A DNA stretch of 64,000 nt from Plasmodium malariae (GCF_900090045.1 NC_041775.1:1277501-1341500), one strand, 5' to 3'. Shown: positions 25,741 to 39,863, counted from the stretch's first letter. The notes: a model not told the origin generated them from the sequence alone. A program made the numbers and translations.

Positions 25741-28318
25741 AGACATGTATGTTGTTGTATTGTTATAGATATATGTTTTTCTTTTGTTTTTTTTATACAT
25801 AAAAAACTTGATTATTTTTCTGTAAAATAAATTTTAACAGAAATGTGTTATAAAATATATTTACTGTAAAATTACATTTAATAAAAATTTACTTCATTTT
25901 TTTTTGAAAGTCTTATATGCTCTGTTATATATATATATGGTAAAATAATGTCCTTTATATATATATATATATTAATTATAATAGTTTAATAAGTTCAAAA
26001 TTCTAAATATTTAAAATTAAATAAGGAGTTAAAAATATTTACTATTTTATTATTATGCTTAAATGTAGTGTTAATTCTACTTTGGTAAAATGCATTAAAT
26101 ATATGTATATAGAAAATTTATTAGTATAACTTATATATTCTTTATGTTTACATAATTAATGTATTAAATTAATTAATTAATTAAATGAACGTATATATTA
26201 ATAGATATTATTTTGATGTATGTTACTTTTTTTATCTTTGTTTTTTCACGATTATTGCCATATAAAAATGTATTATATATCTAAAAAAATAAAAATTTTC
26301 ACTAATCGTAATGAGAATAAATATATTCTTTTGCAATATAATAAAATGATGTGCAAATAAATATTTGTACGCGTGTTTTATATATTTTGGTGTTTGTTTA
26401 TAAATATATCGTCTATAGTTTTTATATCCTTTCAAGGATTTATAAATATATATATAGTTTATAATAACTAATAATTTCTACAAAAAATTAAGATGATATT
26501 TTAAAAAAAATAAAAATGTAAGGATAAATTAGGTTTTCAGAAAATTTATTAGTACGTATTAATGTTTTTATTTTTTAAAGAAATTCTAATAAGGTGCATT
26601 ATAAAGGTTAATTAATTTTTTTAGAGTTTTAAACTAAATAAGTATATAATATTTAAAGGCCCATTGCAGCTGGTTAATGGGGTAATTTTCATGATTAAAT
26701 TTGATTTTTTATAGATTTAAATGTGCGCAATAACATAATATTAATACATTTTTTAGTAATAAACTTTACATATATATTAAATAGTATTATTTAATCAATT
26801 AAATAACAAATAGGTATATTTTTCTTGTACAAGAGTACTTAAATCATTAAGAATATAAGAGCATCATATTTGAAAACTACTGCCTTGAGAAAGTGAAAGT
26901 GTTGGAATGAGATATTTAGTTGAATGTATATATTTTCTTTTTGTTACTATTAATTATTCCTTTATTTTATTAAAATATTTCTTCTAAGAATATTACATAT
27001 ATATGTTATAATTCTACTAAAATCAATTTTTTGTTTCTTTAAAGATCTATTTTAATATTTTTTTTATTTGTTACCTGCACTGCTATAATATGAGTATAAA
27101 AAAGATATAAAATTATTTTTCTATATTAAATTATGTTTTTATTATATAAAAATTTTAAATGTTCATATTTTACTTTAAAGATATATTTGTAATTATATTT
27201 ATTTATAAAGAATACTATAATATAAATTCAAAATTTTTTATCAGATAAATTTATAAAGCTTTCATGTGCCATCTTTCTTTTTTTTTTTTTTTTAATTCTT
27301 TTGTATATCTTAAATTTATATTGTTAATGTTACTTATATTTGAAATATAATATTCCTGAAAATAATTCTAAAATTATTGGATTGTATGCAATAGTTATAT
27401 ATGCAATATTTATTTTTATCTTCTTTTTTTTTATTTTAGATATATTGTTATTTTTCCAAAAATATGTTTCTTTATATTTTTAAAAGAAAAAAAGAAAAAG
27501 TCAATTTGTGCATTTTTTAAATTTATAAAAAATAAAAATAAATTTCATTTCGAATTAGATACAAATCATAATATTGTAAAAATTATTATACAAAATTAAA
27601 ATCATCATTATTATGGTACTCTTATAAATATATACATAAATTCACAGATTTTTTAACAAGTAAAAATTTTATTTTCGTAATATATATAAACTTATATAAG
27701 AAAATGTTTTATCTATATACCAATGTACATACGATACAATAAAAAAATATTTTGCATATCTTATACTTTTTCTATTTTTTTTACTGTTATAATAGTAAAT
27801 TTATTTAACTATAATGTGGAGTAATACAAAAAAAAAAGATATAAAATTCGAATTATTTTTTTGTAACATTGTAAAAACGTGTAGTAATATTGTAAATATA
27901 TATATTAGTATATGTTTTCTACATGCTGTACTTTTAAATGAATACAAAAAAAATTTATAACTGAAAAAATAATTTTATTTTTTATTTCGTCGTATTTTGT
28001 TTATTATAATTTTTTTGATTCTTTTAAATCAATTTAAAAAAATAAATATTCGTCCTTGTACTCTTAATTAATTTAAATATTTTGAACAATTATAATTTAG
28101 TTTCATTCTATTTTTTCTATGACAAACCTATATAGAAATTATTCAAAATTTTAAAATTATTTTGTATTTGTAAAAAATAAATGAAGCAATCTATAATAAT
28201 TTATTTTATATCATATAAAATAAAATAAAAATAATAATATGAATAGCTCCTTTTATCATTTTCAGTATTTTGAATTATAGTTATCATTCCTAACAGTTAA
28301 TATATAATTACATTAAAG
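25741..28318. other. AT-rich intergenic sequence
   Basis: Spacer between the fam-l pseudogene and the exported-protein gene at 28.3 kb. A slightly GC-richer patch at about 26657-26690 (GGCCCATTGCAGCTGG...GGGG) stands out but does not fold into a tRNA. The frame at 26232-26435 (minus) has no support. Confidence 0.6.
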
Positions 28319-29127
28319 ATGTATAGAATAAATGAAAATTTCAATTCCACCAATTTTATTAAAATTTGTTTCTTTACCCTTTTAATTTGGATAATACATT
28401 ATAACAATAATATTGTATAATAATAATATTTCGTAGATTCTTTTAATTTTTGCTGTTGTGTATATTATTTTTAAACATAATATATCCTTAGCATAAGAAG
28501 ATATATACTTTTAAATAATATATGTTTACTTTTTTTTTTTTTTAGAATAACTGCAATAGGTTATTTGATAAGAACTATGAGTTAGATGTAGATCTAGATT
28601 TAACAACTAATCGACTCCTAGCTCATCATTCAGTGAATGAAATATTACTAGATAAAGAAGATATACAAGAAAATGAAAAAGACACATTATTACAAAACAA
28701 AGAATTAAAAGGAAGAGAATTAAATAGGAATGCATGGGATAAAGTGGCTAAAAGTAATAACTCTTCGTTATTTAGTAGACTGGATACTTTTTATGAAAAA
28801 AAAATATTCAATATATTAGACTCCTTGGACAAATTAAGGAATAACACGGAAATTAATCATTGGGATAAATATAGAGCGATAAATAGAAAGAAGATAAAAT
28901 TAGCACTTATTCCAGTCTCTTTAATTTTATTGGTAATATTAGTATATTCAATATTAAGTTCTAAATTAAAAGAAATAGCTACAACAAGTGATAGCTCTGT
29001 TGTTGCATTTATTTCGTTAGGTTTAACATTCGCAATGTTCTTATCTATTATATATGGTATTATATATATCTATAAAAAAATTAAAAAATATGGAAAGATA
29101 AAGAAAAATAATCGTAAAAATTTGTAA
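28319..29127 (+). CDS. Two-TM exported protein, unknown function, intact
   Basis: Exon 1 is 28319-28414 (32 codons; hydrophobic FIKICFFTLLIW core), followed by a 131-base GT..AG intron and exon 2 at 28546-29127, for a total of 225 residues. Codon 23 of exon 2 starts RLLAH (residues 55-59). This has the R and L of a PEXEL but His at the last position. The middle is charged (LLDKEDIQENEKDTL). A core at about residues 110-135, RLDTFYEKKIFN then LDSLDKLRNNTEINH, recurs in the genes at 2.4, 43.1 and 57.5 kb. Two membrane segments lie at about 151-171 and 184-207, before a basic tail (KKIKKYGKIKKNN). I treat these four as one family related in layout to fam-l/m, and I do not know an accepted name. 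Probably exported into the host cell. It sits 3.1 kb after a fam-l pseudogene in the same orientation. Confidence 0.85.
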
Positions 29128-29570
29128 TAATAATAGGGTTCTTTCATGAGTAATATTTTTAAATTCATAAAAATAGTTGCGTAGTATTCTTAAGAATATT
29201 AGTTTCACAAGAAGAGTACATGAAATTACTTAATTTTTCTAATACCACCTGAACCATGCATGGCTGTTTGAATATAAAATACAGAAACGTATGCTAATAA
29301 TTCCTAGTAAATTTGACTGTTTTATTTTAAAAATTCGTATATAAAAGAATTTATTGTGGGTATTTTAACACAATGGCATAAAATATGTGTGATATTATAT
29401 TTTTTTAGAAAAATATATGTATGTTCTATAAAAGTCCTAAGCGAAAGTGCATTTATAGATATTTCGTTAAATTATTATGAATATTCTTATTTTTGCGTTA
29501 GATGATAACCTTATTTTGGTTCCATTTATTTTATTATTTAATAGTAAAAAATGATTATTTTGTGATTCAG
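29128..29570. other. 3' flank of the 28.3 kb gene
   Basis: AT-rich sequence leading to the shared 3'-flank block. No gene visible. Confidence 0.55.
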
Positions 29571-29640
29571 TTAAAAAAAAATGTATGATCTGTTTTAAAT
29601 TAACCGTAGGTGCCTTTTTTTGTATAGTATATAACGAAGA
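29571..29640 (+). repeat. Shared 3'-flank block, copy 4
   Basis: Contains TTAAAAAAAAATGTATGATC, then GTTTTAAATTAACCG, a CTTTTTTTGTATAG run and TATATAACGAAG. It starts about 444 bases after the stop codon at 29127. Confidence 0.6.
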
Positions 29641-31303
29641 GAGAGTATTTTTTTCTTTTTGTAAAAAAGAAAAAATTTAACTAATATTTTTGTAAATATT
29701 ATTATTTTAAAAGAATTAATATAAGTATATACTACAAAAACCTTTTTAAAATATGTTTAATTTTTTGAGTAAGCTATATTTGTGCTTATGTATATGTCAT
29801 AGATTATATTTTTACTAAGAAAAAATTATTTATTTAACATGAATAATTCTGAGAATTATAAATAATTATAACTAAAGATGGAATAAGTATTCTAAATACA
29901 TTGATTATTTAAAATGTGTTTTCAATTGAATATATAATTATTACTTATATATATATTATAAAAAAAAAATATATATATATATATATTTTTTATATCCATA
30001 TTTACTTTATTTTTATTGGAACATGTAAGAATACTAATGAACTAAGATTAAAATTTTATTAAATACTACTCTGAAAATATCGTTTTTTTGGTGTTGTAAT
30101 AACACTCATTTTACCAGAATAAACTATATATGTATAATAGTACAATTACCGATAACAAAAAACAAAATTAATAAACTTTTTTTCTGTAATTATATATGTA
30201 AGTAGAATTATTTTTATATTTACGCCATTATTTATGCTAGTTTATATATGCACTACTAATAGTATTAATACGAAATAAAGTTATTTTAATATATATATGC
30301 TATTACCAGTATGTTGATACATAAAATACTTTTATATTTAATATAATAAAAATGAATATATATTGATGTCATTTGTGCTTTATTTATAAAAAAATAATTT
30401 TGTTTTTAATAATTTGATACGTTATAATAGTATTAAACAGACGTATAATAATATATCAGTAGAGTCTTTTATTAAAAAAGTAATAAATATTTCTTGCGAA
30501 ATGTACATATGAGAACTTTATATATTTTTAAATTTAGTAAATCAAATCTGCTTATAAATTGTAATAAATGTGAAAATTACTTTGGGGGATTGTTTTATGT
30601 ATTGGATTTATATGCCTTCATATTCTTATTTTTTTATCAAGGACGAAGTATATATTTGTCTTATTCATATATGTATGATTATGAATGCCCTAAAGGCGAA
30701 ATAAATAATAAAGAATTTTCTATTAAGGTATTTATAAACATGATAATAAAAATTTAAGTAATGTTATTTTGTTTTTTACTTTTTAAATGATATTAATTAT
30801 TACTTTATTCTATCCAAATAATACTATGTATATGGTATAAATTTATTATATATCTAAAAATATTATAAATAAAAGCTACTTCTGACAAAAAGAATGCACT
30901 TTTACATAGTCAATTTTAAACTGGAAATAATATATATGTTTAAGGTTCATATATATATTCTCTTCTAATGGGACAATATGTTTATTATAGTAGAAAATTT
31001 ATTTTTAACATTTTGCTTCCTTCTGGTTCTAGTTCATACATTTTTGTGTTCTAATATATATCGAAATTTATAAAATAAATTACACATATAGAAACTAATA
31101 TATATTTCATCAATTTCCTATAAATTATGTTTTTTAAAAAAAGGTTTAAAAATATATTTTAGAGAAATTACAAACGTTCAACATGTATCATATTTAGAGT
31201 TGGTGAGTTAATACTTTTGAATTAAAAATTCAATAGTATATATTTTAATAAATTATCTATGTATATATGGAAAATAATTTATAGGAAAAGGGTATTTAAG
31301 GAA
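29641..31303. other. AT-rich intergenic sequence
   Basis: No supported gene. The 87-codon frame at 30494-30757 has a varied composition (CNKCENYFGG...ECPKGEINN) but no start context, splice partner or paralogue, so I do not call it. Confidence 0.55.
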
Positions 31304-32250
31304 TGATTAAAAAGCAGGTTGTTCTTATTTATTACAATTTCAACATTTATTCTTTTATTTTGTATATATCACTTTTGCAATAACAAGGAACGATATTATT
31401 ATTCAAAGACATTTGAACTGTTTATATTTTAATTGTTTATTTTTATTAATACCGTTTTTATTATAAGGAAATTTTTCTATTTAATTAAGAAACACTTAAA
31501 TTTTCCTTTTTTTTTTAGAGCTATTTAAATAAATATTTAGATGAAAAATACAATCTTCGTAAAAAATTAAACGCAAGAAATTATCGATTATTAGCAATAA
31601 ATAAACAGGATGAGGATTCAAGTAAAGAAAATTTTAAACATGAAATTCCAGATAGAAAAGTGGCAGAAAAAAAATGTGTATCTAATAACAAAAAATGAAT
31701 AAATAGAAAAAGCAAATCATTATATAGAAGTTCATTATATACTGAGGAATACTGTAAAAATAATGAGAAAAATAACTATGTTGTAACTAAAACAGAAATA
31801 TATCCCAATTTGAAAAGAACATATTTAAATAAATTCATTTTAATGATTACCTTAAAAATATCAAGGAAATTAAAGATAAGGAATATAAAAAATTAGCATG
31901 TAAAAAACATAGAATAAAAATTTCTTTTTATTTTGTTATTCTTCTTAGTGTTGATATTATCTATATTAGATCTTTTTTTAGAGATGTTTATAGATGTAGA
32001 TTTTTGCGTTTATTAAACTTGTTATAAAAAATTGAATTCCCAAGAACCTTACAATATATTAGGGTATTGGAGCATTTTTGCGAAATATACAATACGAGGC
32101 ATTGGAGTAATTTAATAGTCATATTTGGATCATATATTTTGTCATATTGCTTATTTTCCTTATATTTGTTATCATATTTATGCTATGGATGTTTTACTAC
32201 TATAAAAAAAGTTACAAAATATGAAATTATGTAGTTCATAAAAAGATTAA
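31304..32250 (+). pseudogene. Fam-l exported protein, heavily decayed
   Basis: The exon 1 relic at about 31304-31388 contains the typical ISTFILLFCIYHF hydrophobic core. It is shifted relative to its ATG and has lost its GT donor (GA at the expected place). Exon 2 starts at 31519 after a clean TTTTTTTTAG acceptor and reads SYLNKYLDEKYNLRKKL. Codon 23 starts RLLAI, and a TGA stops the frame at 31696-31698. Frame-shifted pieces continue with TKTEIYPNLKR, LKNIKEIKDKEYKK and two hydrophobic segments, and the last recognisable piece is KKVTKYEIM-stop-FIKR near 32250. This matches fam-l order throughout. It has at least four lesions, so it is older than the 24.3 kb pseudogene. Confidence 0.82.
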
Positions 32251-34070
32251 AGAAGAAGTAATATCTATTTTTCTGTAAAGATCAATTTAACATATATAGT
32301 CATATCTTTAGTTATTTACTTAACAACCATAACAATAGCTATTTATATTTTGTAAATACATTTAATTTAATCTGTATTTTTAAAGGAACACTAAAAAAGT
32401 ATGCACTAATTTTCTTTTGTTAATTTGAATTCTCAATTGTTTGAATACTTTGCAATGTATTTTAAAGAATAGCTTAAGCTTAAATAATTATTTTTCTTCT
32501 ATACATACCTCTGTGTATTAAATTAAATTTCATGATTAATATATATATATCAGTTAAAATTGAAGTGTAATGGAAAATTCATATAATTTTAGTGGTGTCA
32601 CTTACTATTTGACTAATTTTTGTTTTTTCGATAAAGTTTAAATTGATGTTATTTTTAGTTTATTAAAGAAAATGTATTACTATTGTTAAGATAAAAATAT
32701 ATGTGTCTTTTTTTCTTTCATTACAAGTATATGAATAATTTTTATTTTAGAGTTATATATTTTTTTTTTAACAAAAGAAAGTATCTTAATATTTATTATA
32801 TAAAATACATTTCATGCAATATATTTTATAAAAAGTACTAATTGCAAAAATTTAACATAAAAAAATTTCTAAATTGTCCATGTCTTAAATTATAAATATA
32901 TTATAAAATAATTTACTTTTTAATTATGGCTTAATTATAACTGCTTATAAACTTGAAGATTCTAAGTCATTACAATTAAGTGAATTTCTTAAGCCATTTG
33001 TTATATTATTTTTGCGCCAAATTGTAATTTTTATTCACTGTTTCACAAATAACTTGAATACATATTATATTTAAAATTTATATTTAAATAATCTATATTT
33101 TTTTTTTTATAATTAAAGGATTACGATATTGGACAATAATTCAAAAAATGTTAATAGATACTTTATTGTATTACATTTTAAATATCATTTATTTAGGATT
33201 AAATAATGGAAAGTTTATATACATTTTTAAATATGATATGTGATATTATTTTTGTATTTTTCTGATTATATTTGATATATAGAAATAACTTCGTGTTATA
33301 TAATATATTAGGGGTATATTATATTATACGGTTTTATAGGCTATTTAAATAAATAAATAATAAAATCATAAAATATAATTTTTTTCTTAATCTTTGTATT
33401 TTTTATATGCTATAATTTTTATTTATATTCAATCTAGAAGAAAAAAACACAAATATACATAATGAATTTGTATATTTTATGAAAGAAATATACAACTCAT
33501 TTCAAGGGACAACATTAAAAATTAAGATGAATGAATGCTCAGTATCAATAGGAAAATATTCATATATTACGAAAAAAATGTATATAATTGTATGAATTTT
33601 AAATTAAATATTTATAAATTATAAGAAATATAGCAGTAGATTTGCAAAAAACATATATTTTTATGTTCAAGTTATAATAAATTGAATATTCGAATGTAAT
33701 TAAACGGCTACATTTTATAATATTGCAAAATAAATATATATAAAAGCACATTCTTACTATAATAATTGTTAAATTATAATATACGAATATATATATTAAT
33801 ACAAAAATGAACATAATACGGATTATTTTTAAATATATACTAATTAATATATAGAGCAAATAAAATATAAAATAAAATGTTAATTAATGGAAGTATTTTA
33901 TATATTAAAACAAGCTTTTACTATTATTATTAACAAAATTTTTCTAAATGGAGTATATCAATATTCTTAATATTGACATAATTGTAAATTAATTTTTATT
34001 ATTGTTAAAAATTAATAAAAAATTTATATTTTAATTTTTTAAACACTAGAACAAAAAACGTAATATTGAT
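32251..34070. other. AT-rich intergenic sequence
   Basis: Apart from the shared 3'-flank block at 32660-32726, only A/T-rich sequence is visible. The minus-strand frame at 33599-33859 is hydrophobic and low in complexity and is not supported. Confidence 0.55.
32660..32726 (+). repeat. Shared 3'-flank block, copy 5
   Basis: Begins TTATTAAAGAAAATGTATTA, then TTGTTAAGATAAAAATATAT, then GTGTCTTTTTTTCTTTCATT. It lies about 410 bases beyond the end of the decayed fam-l gene, so the block is still recognisable although the gene is dead. Confidence 0.55.
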
Positions 34071-34322
34071 ATGTCTTTTACACAATATATAGAGAAGTAT
34101 ATATGTGAATATTACAATTACTCATTGTTAATTTATTATAATTTACTAGAATTGTTTAAAGATTCCTGTAAATATATAATTATACATTTTATTTATCTAG
34201 TAATTTTTATGAATTTGAATTTTATATTGTATCTATTATTTAGTGTTAATTTCTTAAAATTTTTCATATACTTTTATTTTCTTAATTTTACTTCATTTTA
34301 TTTTTTTCCTTTATTTCTCAGG

Positions 34323-35290
34323 ATGTAGAGAGAAGTATGAAAGATGTAATCTTTGTGCATTTGAAGAAGATGAAGAACCTAGAGTTCCTGAACAACTTCA
34401 GTTGTTAAGACCTATAAAGGATGATCATTATTATTTATATAAAATTGGTTGTATGCTTCAAAATAACATGAAAAAAGGAGGTTCGATAGATATATTAATT
34501 AGTGATCCTGATGGTGCTAGTAATACTGGGTACTGTGGTTTTTTGAATGATTGGTCATACAAAAAAAACATTATATATATAAATTAAAGATCTCATTGTG
34601 AAGGTAATATATAATTATAGGTAGAAAAGATTGAAAGATTGTGAGAACCATTAAAAAAGCATGTAGATGAGAGTTTTTTGTGTTATAGAAAAAAAACGCC
34701 CTATAAATGTTATGTTTCATCTGAATTGAAGGCTACTTTATCTGTGGGTTTTACACTTGTGGTAAGTTTTGCTATTAATTCTTTTCTTTTATTTTAGGTA
34801 TTATAAGAATTATCGTTAAACATTATGAAAATTCAGAACAAAATTGTACTCATTTTTCATTAAAATATTATTTTTATTATATATATATATATAGTATTTC
34901 ATTTTTTTTCATTTTATATAATAGTTTAGTCCGCTATGACCACGGATTTGCAATTATCTAAATAAAACAAAAAGAACAATACAGAACATAGCTTCAGATA
35001 AATCATGTGAATTATTAGAAAGGTCTTCCTAAAATTGAACTCCACATTCTGAAAACGGAAGAATTATGATAGGTTATCATTCTGTAGAAAATTAGTAATT
35101 TACATATGATTCTAGATTGGCAATTTATTTTCATGCCCATATAAGGAATGAAAAGTTTAATTCTTGGAATACTCTATTATACGATAAAACTATCAATAAA
35201 TAACATAATGATAATGTAAATGACACATAGAAATATTGCAATAATAATACTTTACATTTATTAATATAAGTCATTAAGGTAAATTCAGTT
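34323..35290 (+). pseudogene. Multi-exon variant-antigen-like gene, broken
   Basis: An internal exon begins near 34323 after a TTTATTTCTCAG acceptor and is followed to a GTAAGT donor at about 34760. It is cysteine-rich at first (CREKYERCNLC), then DDHYYLYKIGCMLQNNMKKG, then YCGFLNDWSYKKN. After that stop a same-frame continuation carries three further stops, with VEKIERL, EPLKKHVDESFLCYRKK and TPYKCYVSSELKATL readable between them. Some of the stops sit where Trp would be expected. After about 165 bases a further coding-like segment (about 34926-35270) reads IASDKSCELLERS, MIGYHSVEN, YDSRLAIYFHAHIRNEKFNS and WNTLLYDKTINK, again broken by stops. The C..LNDW..KK and paired Trp/Cys pattern resembles extracellular domains of PIR, STP1 or SURFIN antigens, but I cannot decide which. 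A possible first exon is the open frame starting at 34071, uncertain. Confidence 0.6.
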
Positions 35291-38200
35291 TTATAAATAA
35301 TATATTAGAAAAATGTATATTATATTATTGGTTAATAAATATGTAAAAATTATATCATATTTCATATAATAAAATATATTATTTCCGTACATATTATTTT
35401 TATACATAATTCTATTAATTTTGTTATTTTCTTTAATATATAACTGTAAAGTTTATATGCTCATTATTCTAGGTTAAATTTATAGGGAATACTATATATT
35501 ATATTACGAGATGCTTTAGTTGATGTCTTGATTTTTATGAGTCTAGTATTGTTTCATTATCTGAAAAACAAAAAGCAATAAGATATTTTAATTTATATGA
35601 GCATACAAATTTATAATAAAATTTCTAAAACAACTCTGAATAAATAAAAAAATAACTTGATAAAATATTTATATTTATAGCATAATAATAATATAGGTTC
35701 AAATTTAATATATTTAATATTTATATAATCTATGGAGTGAATATTATGTTATAAAGTTATAAAAATAATATATATTTTATTTTTTATAAATACCGTAATA
35801 AATATAATAAGTTATATTATCATATTTTTCAATTATATATTTCTTCTCCATGTAATAGAAATAAGAATAAATAATAATATTTCTTTTAAGAAATTAAGAA
35901 AATCATAATGAATAATTATAATATGTTTTTATAAATATATTGATGTAATAAATTCTTCTTATTATTATTTATGAAATAAATAATATGTACAGCATAATAG
36001 CATTAACATGCTTTAATTCTCTTGATATTTTTAAATGAATAATTATATATTTTTATTTAATCTTAAACTAAACTATTATTTTTACTAATACTTTTATATG
36101 GAATAAATTTTTATATATTTTCTATTTATGCTCATATAATGTATTATATATATATATATTTTTTTTTACTTAAACGTGTCAGTGAACGATATATATGAAA
36201 TATACAAAAGAAAACAGACATGAAATATGTATATCATGAAAAATTATTATGTAGCCAAACTGTTTTAATATAACTTTATTAATTATATAATATGTATTCG
36301 TTTTAACTTCATACGTGTACCATGTATAAATAGACTATGCATATATAGGTAATGAATTATTTTATGAATCATATTATTAATGTTCATATTTCATTATTAA
36401 TAATTTTGTAGTTATATTACTTTATTTTTTTTATGTAGTATGAACACATAGGAGAACACAAAATTTATATTTCATATAATGAAATGAATTTTACTATAAT
36501 AATAAAAATATTTAATACAAGCTTATTATTTTTTATAGTATATTAATATAACATATATTAATTAATTAATATTTTTAACTAGAAATAAAACTGTCAAGAA
36601 ATAAAATATTATCTTTTTTATAATATAATATATCAGATGAGATAAAATGATAAATAAGAGACAATAAGCAAAATAAAAAAATAATAAATAAAAATATAAT
36701 ACATTCCGTAATTCTAAAAAGTTTTGATTATATTTAAAGATATATATAACTATATACAGATAAAAAAGTAGGTAAATTTAATAAACTTGGAATTAATAGT
36801 ATGGTCCAAGAAATTTCAACAGGCGTATAATAAAAAACAAATCTTTTCACATATAGGAAAATAAAAATTACGTACGAAAGGAACTCGAGTATAAGTGAAA
36901 ATCAATGAAATTAGTATAAATAAAGGAGTTCATGAAATTAAAATTATGTCATATAATATATAGATAATTAGAACATATGAAAAATGAATAATGAACAAAT
37001 AACTATTTCTTAGCTGCCTTTTTTCCTAGTATATATTATAGTTTTTCATTAATTCAAAAATATAAAATTAATTTAGGTGCAGCTTGCATTATGAAACGTG
37101 AAAAAATATATATTAATTATATTGTTATTTAGAATTGGACTAAACTTGTATTATTAACAGAAAATATATAATTTATTATTGAAACATTATTCTACAACTC
37201 GAAAAAATTTCATGCTTTTTAAAAAATTTTATTTGATACTAAAAAAAATAAAAGTATTTTGAATACTATATAAGCTAAAAAATTAATGGTTCAAAAATTC
37301 AGAGTAGTAAAATAGGGTTTCACAATTTAAAAAGGAACAAATCCATTTATAAAAATTATTTTGCAGAAATTTGTTACATATTACAATTAGAATGCATACA
37401 AGATAACTATAAAAATATATTGAAAAATGTAATATTTTAAATAAATAAATAAATAACATGATTTAGTTAATATTATCGTAAATCTCTATGAAGGCATAAT
37501 ATAAATGCACTGATTTATTTTTATTACTTCCATATATCAGGTAAAATACATTTGGAAACAATAAGGTAAACGATTGATGCAATCATATAAATCATTTTTT
37601 CTTTATTTAATTCATTTTTCTTTCTTTTTTATCTTAAATGTAAATATTATAATATTATAATATTTTATTATAATATATTCACTTCTTTAAAAAATGTTCC
37701 TATGTATATAAAAGTGTTTTCTCTTATGTTACGGAATAACGACATGAAATAGTCAAAATCGTTTAATGCAATTTCAGCTAATAGAAGGAATTCTATGTAA
37801 TATGTTAATAATATTTGGCATTTTAATTAATTACCAAGATAAAAAATATGTATATTTATTGTTTTATTTATATACTTTCGTTATTGTTAATTAAATTTAT
37901 ATCATAAAACATTATATAATATCTATGTATAATAAGTTATAAGATAAAAACATATGCCTCACTATTACTGAATGCATATAGAAATAAGTTATTGAAGTCA
38001 TGTTATTCCGATAATAAATCATTTAATTCCAGATCCATCGTTTATTATTATTTTTTATTATATTAACGATTCTTCTAAATGCATATTTATATTTAAAAAA
38101 AAAGAAAACATTGAAGTTGAAGTATTTACGTGAATTTCATATACAAACAATAAGAAGTATTAAATATTATAATTTTCGAAAATTATTATTCAAAATGAAA

Positions 38201-38937
38201 AAATTATAATTTATTCATTATTAAAATATATTAAATTTTCTTTATATATATGATAGCATGGTATATATTTTACTTTTTAAATATAATAAGGACGATAAAG
38301 GAAATAATGAAATATAATTAATATATTATATATAGGTGTACAAAATATCCTTTTCTTCATTTATCATCATATTTATGATATTATTATTATAATTAATATT
38401 TTTGGACAATATTAACAGGTTTTTACAAATTATATTTAAAAAGTTAAAATTATTAATAAAGAAAGATCGTTACAATTAGTTATTATTTTCTAAATATAAA
38501 AAATATTATATTCTCTATATACTATATAGTACATATTCCGCATAAATTCTCTATTTTGAAATATTAAGAAATCTTAAATTAATTTCTGATTCTATTTTTA
38601 AAAGGACTAATAAAAAATAATTATAAAATTTTCTATTATACTAATTTATTTTGCATAATTTTAATTTTCTTTAATAAATTAATATTATATTATTATTACG
38701 AATTCGTTTTTTTATGAATATCCCTAAAATAAAATATTTATAAGATATATTTAAAGTTTCTTTTTGTATATTTGTTTTAGAGAACATTATATTTACATAA
38801 ATTTCAATAAGTATTTAATAAAAATTTAAAAAAAAAAATTAAATTAACAATTACAATATACCTTATATTTAAAAGAATAATTTTTTATTATTAACTGTTT
38901 TCATGCTGACTATATTGGAATTACCAAGTTCTGTATA
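35291..38937. other. AT-rich intergenic sequence
   Basis: No supported gene in about 3.6 kb. Weak coding-like words occur up to about 35.6 kb as a possible tail of the preceding pseudogene. The rest is A/T-rich with long runs and is the upstream region of the fam-l gene at 38.9 kb. Confidence 0.6.
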
Positions 38938-39863
38938 ATGGGAAGAAGAACGAAGCTACTGTTTTTTATTAAAATTTTTACGTTTATATTTTTAACATGT
39001 ATATATCAGTTTTACAATGATGTGGTATACAAATATTGTTCAGGAAAATATTCATTATTGACATATATTCGTTTTATTCTTTTAAAATACGGAATTTATC
39101 ACGAGATTATTTATTTTTTTAAATAATATACATTTACTTTATTTTTTAGCGTACGTTTAACAAACTTTCATATGGGAACCACAAACATGGCATAGAAGTA
39201 CATATAAGAATTTATCGATTACTAGTAAAAAATAAATTTCATAAGGATTCAAGAGTAATGGGATTAAAAGAAAAGGCTTCGAATATTAAAGAGAACGAAA
39301 ACAAAGATACATGTAATAACGAGAAAGGAACCTCAGCGAAAAAGGAATATTTATGTGGAAATTTATCAAAGAATAATGGATGCCATAAACAACCTATGAA
39401 AAGTAAATCTTTTATTTTTGAAACAAAAAAATGTTCTTATATGGAAAAAAAAATATTTAAAGAACTTGATTATATGGAATATCTTAAAAACAACAGAACA
39501 ATTCGTGATAAGACATACAATAAAATAATACGAAAAAAATATGGGTTCCGAATTGCTTTGCCTTTGCTATTATTCTCGTTAGTATCACTATTACCAATAT
39601 TAGATTTATTACTGGGTGTTACAATTGAAGATTTATTGTTGGTCAAAACAGGGTTATTTAGTGTATCTTCAGAAGGCTCGAAAACTCTCACAGCTAAAGT
39701 TAGCATCTTATCATTTTTGACTAACTCAGTATTGAAATACGTATGGTGCATTATAATTTATTGCCTACCTTTCATTATATTAGGTGTTATATTTATATTA
39801 ATGATTGTTTATCACCACAAAAAGTTTAAGAAATTTGAAAAAATTAAGTTCAAGAAAAGATAA
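38938..39863 (+). CDS. Fam-l exported protein, intact
   Basis: Exon 1 is 38938-39024 (29 codons, MGRRTKLLFFIKIFTFIFL...). The intron is 125 bases with GT..AG ends. Exon 2 is 39150-39863, for a total of 266 residues. RLLVK at residues 52-56 is the PEXEL-like site, with Lys at the fifth place. A hydrophilic Lys/Asn-rich linker leads to the fam-l block at about residues 115-155: SFIFETKKCSYMEKKIFKEL, then DYMEYLKNNRTIRDKTYNKI. Two membrane segments lie at about 163-184 and 227-249, separated by about 40 residues that would form the loop. The tail is KKFKKFEKIKFKK. The ATG gives the 29-codon exon conserved among paralogues. No stop or frame change is seen. Known: fam-l is a large P. malariae subtelomeric family of exported proteins with unknown role. 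Same-strand partner: the intact gene at 43.1 kb, 3.3 kb downstream. Confidence 0.9.

Noticed and set aside
26655..26695. GC-richer patch resembling a tRNA D-arm
   Set aside because: No acceptor-stem pairing and no GGTTCRA-type T-loop at the right distance.
30494..30757. 87-codon plus-strand frame with varied composition
   Set aside because: Starts on a non-ATG codon. No signal, motif, splice context or similarity to other genes here. Chance remains the simpler explanation.
34071..34328. 85-codon frame upstream of the 34 kb pseudogene, as a full gene
   Set aside because: Its second half is intron-like T-rich sequence running into the TTTCTCAG acceptor. At most its start is an exon 1, and the phase with the next exon is not clean.
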